Source: Pelomyxa schiedti (lineage: Eukaryota > Evosea > Pelobiontida > Pelomyxidae). From it: DNA of 64,000 bases. Below are positions 39,301 to 49,021 of the stretch, in pieces. Positions within the stretch are counted from its first letter, which is position 1. Every line of letters starts with the position of its first letter. The notes beneath the pieces are model-generated. The model made no database searches, was not told the DNA's origin, and was given only the letters and a program-made list of their open reading frames with translations. The position numbers and the translations under genes were made by a program. The DNA is taken from assembly GCA_020536535.1 (NCBI GenBank), contig JAHLWZ010000850.1, positions 1-64,000 of the forward strand, read 5' to 3'.

Positions 39301-40403
39301 AGGAGGGAGGAATTGAATTAACTCCCTTTTGGAGAAGTCAGTTAATCCATTGGCACCAGTAAAAAGAAATACTTTTTGAGTTTCTTGGCATCCCATTTAT
39401 TTGGATCATAGTCGTGCAACTGGACCTGTGCTCGCATAGCAGCAAGCAAAATTCCTTCATCCTTTTGGCAAGGATATGACCCTTCCTCAATGGCACTTTT
39501 CAACTAGTTCAATTACCACTCAGTTAGAGACAAACAGTAAAGGGACTAGGTCTACTTGAAGGTAAACCAAGTGCACGGCCATAGGAATTGTAAGGTCAAT
39601 CTGGTCGTCAGTGGCAAAAAACCTCTTCTTCATAATCAACAAGACAGTGTCGGAGATATCCTGTTCAAAAAGGGACTTTGTCGAGTCGACCCACATACTT
39701 GGAACAGCAGGGCCATTCCAAACGGCAGGGGGAGGAGGAGCTTTGCCAGGTTCAACTAATAAAGTTAAGGAAAGTGAGGAGAAGCGCGGATACTCACTTG
39801 TTACTTCCTGCTGAAGTGAAAATTCTTCCCAGTTTTTAACGCTCAATCGTTCACACATGGTCTGAACAATTGTCTGGTGCGTGATGAATACGCCGAACAA
39901 ACTAAAGTGTGGGGAGGTATACTGCTGCAGGTTTACTGTCATCAACAAGCACAGTTCTCACGTTTTCATCAATAGTTTTAATTTTTTGTGCACGGGTTTT
40001 TTTCCGGAAGATCACTTCATCATCCTGATTCAGTCAAACCAATAAAGGGAAGTAAACAAAGCACACATTTCTTAGGTCGTAGAACCCTAGGGTCTTGGTT
40101 GGGAGCAAATATCTGTACAATGGTTTAGACGAAAAAGACGCAGAAAGGTGATAACCTGTTGTGAAATTTTTCTGATGCCATTTGAAACAAGCCGTGGTCT
40201 GCTCCACCACACATGGCCTTCATAGCATGTTAAAAAGAGGGCCAATCTTGTTAAATTGGAAACATGGTTTTTTTGGAAAATAAAATAAAAACACAAACTT
40301 TTTCGGTGATGTCGACTAGTGCCTCTCCAACAGACAGAGTTCTGTTGAAGCGCAGAGATCTCGTCACGCTCTTCTCGGGGATGTTAACTCGTAATGTAAG
40401 CAT
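30367..40403 (-). CDS. Talin
   Basis: Ten-kilobase gene with dozens of short exons on the minus strand. The ATG at 40403 starts the FERM F0 region (MLTLRVNIPEK, FNRTLSVGEALVDI). Next come DEVIFRKKTRAQKIKTID and VLVDDSK (39940-40020), FATDDQIDLTIPMAVHLVYLQ (39550-39625), the F2 segment LARSLKTYGLTIFP (about 39155-39200), and an F3 PTB-like block, CTLDFGEYDTQLMKFDSP and LLAGYVDIALK (38810-38945). A rod of many Ala-rich helices fills 38.7-31 kb. The C-terminal I/LWEQ actin-binding module (30480-30920) reads AARNREIEMQIQMQQLEEQL and ends in ARKGQYATAGGKS, stop at 30367. Talin links adhesion receptors to actin; amoebozoan talins work with Sib-type receptors. Length and domain order are normal. The rod shows no low-complexity break. 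Exons were recognised by motif, not all borders. Confidence 0.92.
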
Positions 40404-40808
40404 TCTTCGACAATCGAACTACACTGTACGCGTAACCCACGCACGTGTTTACGGGTGCCGGTGTGGTGTTGGGGGTTTTGTGGAAAAAAAAAAGAGAAAA
40501 ACAAAAACGGCGGGCAGATCCCAAAGAACAGGGATGTTGCCGATGATGGTGGGTTACTTTTGTTTTTTCTTTTTTTTTTTTTTTGAAACGCTGTGAGCGA
40601 ACCTTGTTTCTTTCTGGATGGTTATTTATGGAAACGATTTCCTTCTTCAAAGAGGAATGCAGTTGCCAGAGTCCAGAGACTCCCGTAATCCCGATGTATC
40701 CCGCCGCACTCCAGTCGATTCGGAACAGGTGCCCTCAACTCTCCTCAGAAGATCAAATCGGGGCTCTGGAGGCGGCAGCGCTGTGGTCCTCATAACCCAA
40801 ATAAGAAA
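40404..40808. other. Divergent intergenic region between talin and a kinase
   Basis: About 400 bases between the talin start (minus) and the first secure coding exon of the kinase (plus). It has A/T homopolymer tracts (40483-40492; a run of 16 T at 40569-40584). Short open frames with basic, Ser/Arg-rich content (near 40660-40810) might be an upstream coding exon of the kinase, but nothing recognisable supports it. A shared promoter is the simplest reading. Confidence 0.4.
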
Positions 40809-40949
40809 GTGATGAGTGGAGTCGACGAGACCACGAGGCCGGTGATGGTCGTTGCATCGACTAGATCTTCGAGTGTTTATCACCTTCTACGAGTTATCGG
40901 CAGGTTTTCAAAACATGATGGATGGTTGTCTATGTGTGTGGGTTTATTA

Positions 40950-41037
<88 letters not shown>

Positions 41038-42266
41038 TATTGTAACAGGGGGAGTCACGCTCGTGTATTCTATGCTGAGGTTGAAGGGACAAGAGAAGTT
41101 GTTGCTGTCAAGGTGGTTGAGAAAGCCAAGCTTTTTAATGGAAAGCAAAAAACCAACCTCATACGTGAGGTGGAAATAATGCGATCAGTTGTGCATCCAA
41201 ATGTATGCTTTTCTTATTCTGCTTATTGGTGCCCTCTAACCCTTTTTCTTTTTGGTAGGTATTATCTCTTATTGACTTAATAGAAGACACGAATAACATC
41301 TATATGGTTACTCCTCAGTATGCAGTTAAGCTATTACCATCACTTACAACGCACAGTATGGGTGGTGGGGAACTGTTCAATAAAATAATTAGCCGGGGTC
41401 ACTTCACTGAAGCAGATGCTGTATCTATAGTAAAACAGGTTAGTTGCTTGTGTATTTGAAGAACTTATTAATTTTCTTCAAGATTTGTGAAGCAATCAAT
41501 TTTTTGCACCGTCAAGGAATTTGCCATCGAGACTTGGTATGCTTTTTATTAATTTGTTTCCATTCATGCTAATACAGAAACCCGAAAATATATTGTGTTC
41601 CGAGGAACCAGTTAATTTCCGAGTTGTTATCAGTGATTTTGGTTAGTGCCTATGCTTTCCCAAGGTCTACTTCTTACCCTCCCAGGTCTCTCGAAATTGT
41701 TTGGCCGTGGTGAACTCATGAAAACAGCGTGGCTTCCTTTTACTCACACTAATTAGCACTAACCATACAATCACAGGTGCGGAACTTTACAGTACGCTGC
41801 ACCGGAGGTCTTCACCTCCAGAGTCTATTCTGAAGCATGTGACATGTGGACACTTGGTGTTATCACATACGTCATGTTCCATTCCTTCCCCCGTTGTACT
41901 TTTCTAACGTACAAACAAAAGTCTAACTGGGTGCTTCCCTTTCAACGGCACGTATGAGGACTTAATGGCTAAGATGTCTCAACCAAATTACGTAAAGGAC
42001 AACCTCACTCCCGTCGGAGTATCACTTCCCGGTTAGTTGCACACAACACTCACACTACTCACTCACATTCACATTCACATTCTCATTCTCTCACACTTTG
42101 TGTTCCAGCTGTTGCCTTCATTGAGGGCCTTCTTCAAGTCGAAGCAAGCAACAGATTGCATGCCAACAACGCTCTGTCTCACCCCTGGCTTCTCGCCAAT
42201 TTGTCTGGTTCATCAGGAGTTTCCTTGAGGCAGAGTGTGGACCTGCTCAGACAAAACCGAAACTGA
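40809..42266 (+). CDS. CAMK-type serine/threonine protein kinase
   Basis: First secure exon reads [17 protein letters not shown] then YHLLRVIGR; the glycine loop is completed across an intron (40907-41048) to G-R-G-S-H-A-R-V-F. Other marks are [13 protein letters not shown] (catalytic Lys, 41098), [17 protein letters not shown] (C-helix Glu), [17 protein letters not shown] (about 41363), CHRDLKPENIL (41521-41597), VVISDFGLSKLFG (about 41622-41706), [34 protein letters not shown] (41778-41877), and [12 protein letters not shown] near the C-terminus. The stop TGA is at 42264-42266. All catalytic residues are present. The domain order resembles Chk2/DCLK/CaMK kinases. No FHA domain or calmodulin-binding helix is evident, so the exact subfamily is open; an upstream exon may be missing. 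The first intron holds the 84-base T run. Confidence 0.85.
40953..41036 (+). repeat. Poly(T) run of 84 bases
   Basis: Uninterrupted T from 40953 to 41036, inside the kinase intron with donor near 40907 and acceptor CAG at 41046-41048. It occupies the polypyrimidine position just before the acceptor. It is far longer than any other homopolymer in the window. True length is uncertain because such runs are prone to sequencing and assembly error. Confidence 0.95.
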
Positions 42267-42396
42267 CCCCCACAAGGAACACAACAAAGACAAACCTCTT
42301 TACTTGTACAAATGATACAAAATGTCTTCATAAGACTCTTTTTTGTACTGCTTTTTTGCTGCCACTGCAGGTTTCGAATGAACATGCCTTGGTTTC

Positions 42397-43491
42397 TCAT
42401 GGAAGAGCGTTGGGTCCAACAAGGAATCCCCACCGATTCAGAATCGCCTGGGTGATGTCTTGCCCGTTTTCCAGAGTCCTAGCAACGTTAAGGGCGTCGT
42501 CGGCTGTGTGTAGCCAGTTGAACAGCACAAAAGAGTGCGGAGTGAAGTTTGGTAGACTCTTCACAGAGCAGGTGCCCTTAAGCCAAGCAGGAGTGTGTTC
42601 TTTGGCCCACGTGCACACTATCCTCTTCACAGTTGCAGATGCACGTTCCGTGTCCGAGTTTTTATCCCGCAGGATTTCACTGTCAGCAGGGTGGAGTGTG
42701 CCAGGTGTCAATTGCTCAAGATAGACCAGTTGTTTGCGAAGTGTTCTTAACTAAGGGATATTTATAATATGAAATGCAATAGTTTGAGTAACCTCTTTTG
42801 CGTAGGTTGGTGCATCCATTACAGTCTCACCTGATGTAACACCCCAGTCAGCAAGCTCAAGCAACATAGGTACCAGGGATTCGACTTCATGAGCTCCCTC
42901 AATTGATTGTCTCACAGTATCCATGTATCCCGGAGGGAGTAGTGCCCTATCTTTTGGATTGACCATTTGAGCATTAAATCGCTCTACAACTTGGTCTCGG
43001 ACAATGGTGTTCCAGCTGTTCATGCTATCAAGTACTACTAGCGAAATAGGGGCGCCAGAAATTTTTATAAATGACTCCCATCCCATTTTCAGCTCCCTTT
43101 TTATTTCCAAATCTACTCTGTTGAGGAGAAGCTCTGGCAGTCAATAAGTTTGGTTTTAGAGTAGAATCTAAAGTGGGCATTTGGGGGAAAAGAAAATCAC
43201 CAACAATAGGCAGGGTGGTTTTCACTGCAGATGTGAAGAAGTGTTCAGCAGTTTTCTCGGCCGCAGCGCGCAACCACAAGCCGCACAATCCTGCTCTCTC
43301 AGGGAGGGTCGCCAAAACAGAAGCCACTTGTTCCTCTTAAAAACGAATGAATACAACAAGATCTTGACCGTTGCTCGCCACACTCTCCGTACCTGGACCA
43401 GACTGAATGGCCTCACGCAACATTTGCGGTGTCACCCTACTCTTGTTTGCACTTGCCGTAGTGCCGGTTGTAACGTTCGGATCTTGGCTCA
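42397..43491 (-). CDS. Protein of unknown function
   Basis: Minus-strand gene of about five exons, starting MSQDPNVTTGTTASANKS at 43491. An intron (GTACGGAG...TTTTTAAG, about 43393-43336) joins to EEQVASVLATLPERAGLCGLWLRAAAEKTAEHF. Further exons read LPIVGDFLFPQMP, LDSMNSWNTIVRDQVVERFN (about 42968-43029), LLPPGYMDTVRQSIEGAHEVESLVPMLLELADWG (42850-42950), and a last exon ending SFVLFNWLHTADDALNVARTLENG then LNRWGFLVGPNALP, stop at 42397. About 300 residues, mostly helical, soluble. I recognise no family. Gene status is supported by consistent splice signals and coding-like composition. It lies between two plus-strand genes, tail-to-tail with the kinase and about 190 bp from the divergent PROPPIN gene. 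Confidence 0.65.
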
Positions 43492-43680
43492 TTTCTTTTT
43501 TGCGAGAAATTACAATCTGAATCTCTTGTCAGCTGTGCTTGTCGAGGAGGAGCTTGTCACCCGAATTGCATTAATTCCCTGCGTGACACTTTCATAGGAT
43601 TCAGACTTGGATTCCCTCCAAGTTGGAAACAAGGAGTTCCAATTCGTAAATTATCAAGAAAAAACAGCGAGGCGATAGTC

Positions 43681-45246
43681 ATGTCAACGGAAGTCGTCGT
43701 CACGCAAAACGGACCGGAAAGTACGACAACAACTACGTCAACTGCGACAGCAAGTGGTGAGAGATTGTCTGTGGATACGAGTGACCCGGGGATCGTTCAG
43801 TCCGTAGTCAAAGAAGAGGTCCTCTATGTTTCTCTCAATCAAGATCACTCGTGTTTACTGCTTGGAACTACGACTGGGTAACAATCACTTTCCTACGTTC
43901 CCGTCGGTTGACAAATGGTTCTGACGCCAGTTATAGGTTCAGGGTGTTTAACACCGAATCAGAGCAAACACAGAGACTTTACCGAAGTAATTTTCCACTT
44001 TCAATTCGTAACGTGGTCTTATTTGGTTAAGGACTTGATGGTGGGATAGGAATTGTTGAGACACTGCACAGGTTTAGGGTGTATCACTTTGTTCTATTTC
44101 CCACTCTTTTTGTCTAAAGAACGAACTTTTTTTTCCTTGTCGGAGGAGGGAAACACCCAGCATGGGCAAACACGATGGTTAACTTCATAAACTCTTCATA
44201 TCCTTGTTGCATGTATAACCCTAATGACAGTTTATTCTTTGGGATGACAGTCGCGGGGCCATTGAAGTACATATGGAATTTCCAAGGCCAGTCCTAGGTG
44301 TCAAAGTCTCAAGGGACAGGTTGTCTTGCAACAGTGAAAACAGAACTTATATTTAACAGAATTTTGTTGTGTCTGGAAAATGTGACCTATCTTTATGCAC
44401 TCAATAACTTGGATATGCTGTCGTCATATCCAGCACTAAATCCTCGTGGAGTATGTGCTATGTCTACTCGTGTAGTAGAGCCTTCTACAATACAACTATT
44501 TGGTCCTACTGATCCAATTGGTTATGCAGCAACGCCGGGCCTCCAGGTAACTCTATGAATGCAAGCTGCTCTCATTATCAATATTTAGCCAGGGCAAGTT
44601 GTTGTGCAATGCCTGAAGGAAACCTATGAATATGCAGTGTTCAATGCTCACGAATCTAATGTGACCAGCATAGCAATGAAAATGGATGGGACAGCAATGG
44701 CAACGGCATCTGAGCAGGTTTGTTACTGTTAAACGACTTTGCTTACACTTAGCAGGGCACGATAATCCGAGTTTGGGATGTACAAAAGGTAATGAAGAAA
44801 GTTGATGCGAAAATTATGGAGCTACGACGTGGAGCAGATCACGCCAACATCTATTCATTGAACTTCTCGCCGCATACACCGTTTCTCCTTGTTACTTCCG
44901 ACAGTGGTACCTGCCACATCTTTTCTGAACAGATGTATGCTCCTTCAGTATTTTCCTGTAGCAATTGACACTGAAAAGGGAGAAAAATGTATCATCAAGA
45001 TTAACAGCAGTGGCTTGGGGTTTGCCAGGCTACTTTTCATCACATTGGAGCCTTATCAATTTCAAAACGACCAACCTGAAAAATTGTGCATGCTTTATAG
45101 GGCAAGGCGCTTTCATTCTCAGTGAGAAACTGCCCCCCTTTTTCACTCACTAACACATTACAGTTGTAAACATGAATGGGGAACTGTTCAGATATGAAAT
45201 TGTGGATAACACTGCAAAGCAAATTGTGGAGAAATCTTTATTGTAG
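43681..45246 (+). CDS. PROPPIN family WD-repeat protein (WIPI3/4, WDR45-like)
   Basis: Starts MSTEVVVTQNGPES at 43681 with a Ser/Thr-rich tail. Then come YVSLNQDHSCLLLGTTTGFRVFNT (43830-43960), FFFLVGGGKHPAW (about 44128), a DSRGAIEVHMEFPRPVLGVKVSRD block (44250-44320), ENVTYLYALNNLDML (44380), ECLKETYEYAVFNAHESNVTSIAM-type repeats (about 44610-44690), IIRVWDVQ (44763) and the family hallmark LRRG in ELRRGADHANIYSLNFSPHTPFLLVTSDSGTCHIF (about 44819-44925). PROPPINs bind PI3P/PI(3,5)P2 through two sites flanking the L/FRRG motif and act in autophagosome formation with ATG2. The sequence after the motif is closest to WDR45/WDR45B. The last exon (NMNGELFRYEIVDN) ends at TAG 45244-45246, only 29 bp from the end of the convergent adenosyltransferase gene. 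Confidence 0.88.
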
Positions 45247-45275
45247 GAATTTGGTTTGAATTTTTCTGTTTGCAT

Positions 45276-46075
45276 TCAAGAGCTCCTCACATAGAGTACT
45301 TCTGGTACATTTTCTAGCTGTGCTGCAAAACGTGCAGCCACAAAAAGCAAGTCACTCGCCCTGTAAAATTAAAGAAATGTTGAGTGATTTGAAAGGATAA
45401 AGACAAAACAAAAAAAAAACCAAGTGTTAGGACACAAAACCAACCTATTGAGGAATTTGAGGGTGCAGGAGTCTATGTTGTGACCAGATTCAACCAAACT
45501 CACAGTGGACCTTTCAGCCCTGCGACACACGCACCTGGCAATGTGTAGGTTGCAGGAAATGGCCCCGCCACTGGGCAACACGAAGCCCGTCAGTGGCGCA
45601 TTGTGGGAGTCGATAGTGTCTATTTGAAGCTCGATGTCGTCGACGTGCTGCTGCTTCATGGGTATCTGCCCACGCCCTGGTACGAAATGTCTCACAGAAA
45701 AAAGATACAAAGGGGGCGGCAACCTCCACCGCTGGTTGGTGTTGCAGATGTTGTTGTTGTCGCAGCAGTAGTTGATGAGCACGACCCAATCGCAGTGCCA
45801 ACGTCGAACAGTCTGTTCTGCATCGTGCACAACGCGGAGTCCAGCATCGCCCATAAGTCACACCTGGGCTCGCGCTCGGCGGAGTTCAGCGCCGCTCTGG
45901 CCGCCCCGACGTGCGCGTTGGCCTCGTCGACCGAGCCAAGGGCGTCGAACACCGTGTCCGACTTCGACCGTCGCTCTCCCGTGTACATGCTGCTGGTCCC
46001 ACCGTCCCCGCTACGTGTGTACACCTTGGACTTCACCCTCGAGGTGTGTGACGACGACTCGGCGGCACTGTCCAT
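45276..46075 (-). CDS. PduO-type cob(I)alamin adenosyltransferase (MMAB-like)
   Basis: ATG at 46075, three exons. The N-terminus reads SKVYTRSGDGGTSSMYTGERRSKSDTVFDALGSVDEANAHVGAAR (46050-45890), the ATP-binding signature of PduO-type enzymes (TRxGDxGTT, then Lys and GxxDE), followed by LQNRLFDVGTAIG. Exon 2 (about 45460-45680) has NAPLTGFVLPSGGAISCNLHIARCVCRRAERSTVSL with the conserved PSGG and CRRAER. The last exon has ASDLLFVAARFAAQ and stops at 45276. The enzyme adds the adenosyl group of ATP to cob(I)alamin to make coenzyme B12, used by methylmalonyl-CoA mutase. No typical mitochondrial presequence is apparent. It lies 89 bp downstream of the aldehyde oxidoreductase gene on the same strand. 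Exon 1 is GC-rich. Confidence 0.9.
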
Positions 46076-46163
46076 TTGGTTTTATGAACCGGTTTTCCAG
46101 GTTGTTGACGTGCAGAAACACATTCATTTTAGGGGAAATTTGGACAACGAAAAGTGCTGGGGC

Positions 46164-48732
46164 TTACGACCTGTCTCCGGCGTGGGGGTATGCGTCCAAA
46201 GGCCACAGTGCGGGTCCGTCCCATTCGCGAATTCCTGGTATGTGGTGAGGGGTGGTTGAGCAAAAGAAATGAAAGCCTACTTGTCATATTGTCAAGAACT
46301 GACTGCAGTTCCTGTTCAACGCCGAGTTTGCGTGCGGTGGCCATAGTCGGGACACCTGTTTCTACATCGTAGCCGTGTATTTCATAGTAATGAGCGAGAA
46401 GCTGTTGGAATTGCTCACGCTGCCTGGCACCTTCCTCGGTGGCTGGCAGTAATGAGATTATAAGAAGATAAGGTGGAATGTAACCTGCGACTTCCGGGAG
46501 CTGGGGGAAAGAATCGTGCTTCCTAGAACAACCTTGCTTGATGTTAATTAAGCGCTCAATGAAGTAAACTCGATCAGCAAGCTCATTCAGTACTGGGCCA
46601 GACCAATGGTCCGCAATTCCTGTCGCAGCAACGAGGAGTTTAACTAGCCCACCGTAGAGTGGCTCCTTCCAACATAGGGGCACTGCTGCTGTCCACGAAT
46701 TAACAGCTCCCTTACATCTACCAATGCAATCAGTGAGAGTCGTTGCCCGCTCGGAGATAGTCAAGGCGACAACAGAGTCTGTCTTGAACTCAGCTGGGAA
46801 CTCGTCCGGTTTGAGCAGAAGACGTGGGAGGAGATCCTCAGGATCGTTTTCCATGTACGCCCAAGACCTATACTGGTTAGGAAAACCTCTGGGACAGTGT
46901 TAGATACCTTCCGCGAAGATGGTCAGCTCCACGTGTGGAAATTGCGTGAGACAGTGCCCACATGCCTGCTTCATGAGGGCCACGGCTCACACCTTTTACG
47001 TGATAGCAACGCCTCAGAGCTTCTTCTCCCATCAATTTGGCAAATGAGTAGTACCCCTCGGCAAGGACATTCCCAAATCCTAGTAGATTATCAATACCCT
47101 GGAGAAAAGGTCATGGCAAGGGAACCCTGGCGGAGGGCAATTCTATGGATGAGCTCCACTTGATTTTCAGCATTTTCCCATTCCAAAGAAAGACCTCCAG
47201 TAACCTAAAGTTGTTTACTACGTTCATGAAGAACCTGGCAACTTACTGTATCATTGATGAACCCTTTGTTGTACAAATCTTTGGCAAGTGCTATGTCATT
47301 TCCAAGAGCAATTACATCCATTCCATACGCGTCAGAGAGGTTCTCCATTTCCAGAATGGTGACAGGATCTTTGATGCCGCAATTGGTACCAAGACACATT
47401 ATACCCTCGTATTCCAAGGCTGCCCCCTTTTCACCAGCACGTCTATGGCCTTTGGGCATGGCATACGCATTTTTGCACTTGACAGGGCACCCAAGACAGC
47501 CATGCCTTCCGGTCTGATTCTCAATAAATACAAGCCAAAAGGAAAAAGATGGCTGCGGACCTCATATTGTTTCCAGCTATCAGGTTGCAAGTTCAGAGGC
47601 ACTTGGTCTTCTGTCCAATACTCTGAGTAATACCTGTGGCCTGGTTTCCAATGGGCCATACCAATATGTGTTCCATATCTGACAGGTTCTTAGAATGCAC
47701 TACTAATCATGCAATGGAACGCACTTGCTGATAGTTTCTTTGTACTTGGGGTTTGTTAAAAAGAAGTTTACATCTTCAGCAGCCAATGAATCGAACGTTG
47801 CCTGACAATCAATCAAAATCAGAAGGATTTTAGCAGACTTACCTTATCACATAAGGGTACTTCTGTCTTACCAAAAGCAAAGACAGCCTTAAGTAATTTG
47901 GAACCCCACACAGCTCCTAAACGAGTCAAATTAATATGGATACTACACAATGTGATAGGGCCCTACCACTTCCTTTAGCAGCCGAAGCATATTTATCCAC
48001 CATTGTAGAGGATGCTCTTGCCTGAGAAACAGTTAATAAATTACCTTGGAGTGGTAAAGTACCAAGTTTTCTCCCGCTTGTCCGATGCCCATAACACTTC
48101 CAGCTCCATGGACCTCCTTCAGTTTGTCTGTCGCGACCCATATAGATTTACCCCAAATTTCACTGGCGTCGCGCAACTCTGCCCCGGTACTCGTGATAAG
48201 AAGATACTGAGGTCTTGGGGCTTTGCCATGAATTACAATTTGATCAATCCCGCACCTCTTGAGGTGGAATCCGAACATGCCACCTACATTCCCATCCCCA
48301 AGTATAGCTGCACAGCTTAGAAACTGCTTTTTTGGAGAGAAGCCATACCACTGTAGGCTGAAATGGTACTGACCTCTGTTCTGCAGGACATGGGTAATCT
48401 TGTACCAGTGAACGGTCCGGGAGCTATACAAATTCTATTTTCAGGACCCAAAGGATCGCAATTTATGGGGCACTCCTCAAAAAGCACTTTCGAATTGAGT
48501 CCACGACCCCCCATGTACCTGGTAGGGGAAGAAAAAGAAAACAGTGAGTATTGCATACAATACTAAAAGTAAGATCTTACTTGAGAGCTAGAGAGAGTTT
48601 CAAAGGGACGGATGTAATAGTTTGGGCAGTGAGATCCACACGAAGAATTGTTCCCATCCAGCCTCCGTGAGCCACTGGATCTTCTGTCGTTGTTGTCGCT
48701 GATGCAGTAGCAGGTACGGTCGTTGTCGCCAT
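46164..48732 (-). CDS. Aldehyde ferredoxin oxidoreductase (tungstopterin, AOR family)
   Basis: Minus-strand multi-exon gene. The N-terminal AOR domain reads GGWMGTILRVDLTAQTI (48620-48670), KYMGGRGLNSKVLFEE (48500-48590), IAPGPFTGTRLPMSCRTEVS (48370-48440), GDGNVGGMFGFHLKRCGIDQIVIHGKAP (48215-48300) and AGSVMGIGQAGENLV (48050-48100). The central part has the 4Fe-4S motif CLGCPVKC (47474-47500) and EGIMCLGTNCGIKDPVTILEMENLSDAYGMDVI (47320-47410), where AORs have the fourth cysteine. The C-terminal domain (46290-46854) reads ADRVYFIERLINIKQGCSRKHD and LLAHYYEIHGYDVETGVP. AORs oxidise aldehydes to acids with ferredoxin and are typical of anaerobic archaea and bacteria. The start is taken at ATG 48732; an in-frame ATG at 48861 would add 43 Lys/Arg-containing residues. 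The last junction (GTAGGC donor near 46282) is likely but unproven. Confidence 0.9.
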
Positions 48733-49021
48733 AGCGGAAGGACTTACTTTATTTTTTTTTGATTTGTGATTTTGTTCTCCTGAATGTCGTGAGCGGAAAA
48801 CCGTTTCTTCTCTACAGGCCGCACCAGGATGTACCATCCTTCCATTTTTGAATTCAGTCACAGATCTTCCGGAGGGAAGGGAGGCAGAGTCTTCCTCAGG
48901 CCCGGCTTGACAGTGAGTTCTTGTGGATCACTCAGGAACTCCTGCCACTGTCCGGTCAGTGGAGTTTTCGTGCAGGCTCTCAGTATAGATGCCGTTTCGA
49001 AACCCCTTCCAGATATTGACT

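Noticed and set aside
40922-41179. Frames of poly-Phe or poly-Lys over the T tract
   Set aside because: Translation of a homopolymer inside an intron whose removal restores the kinase glycine loop.
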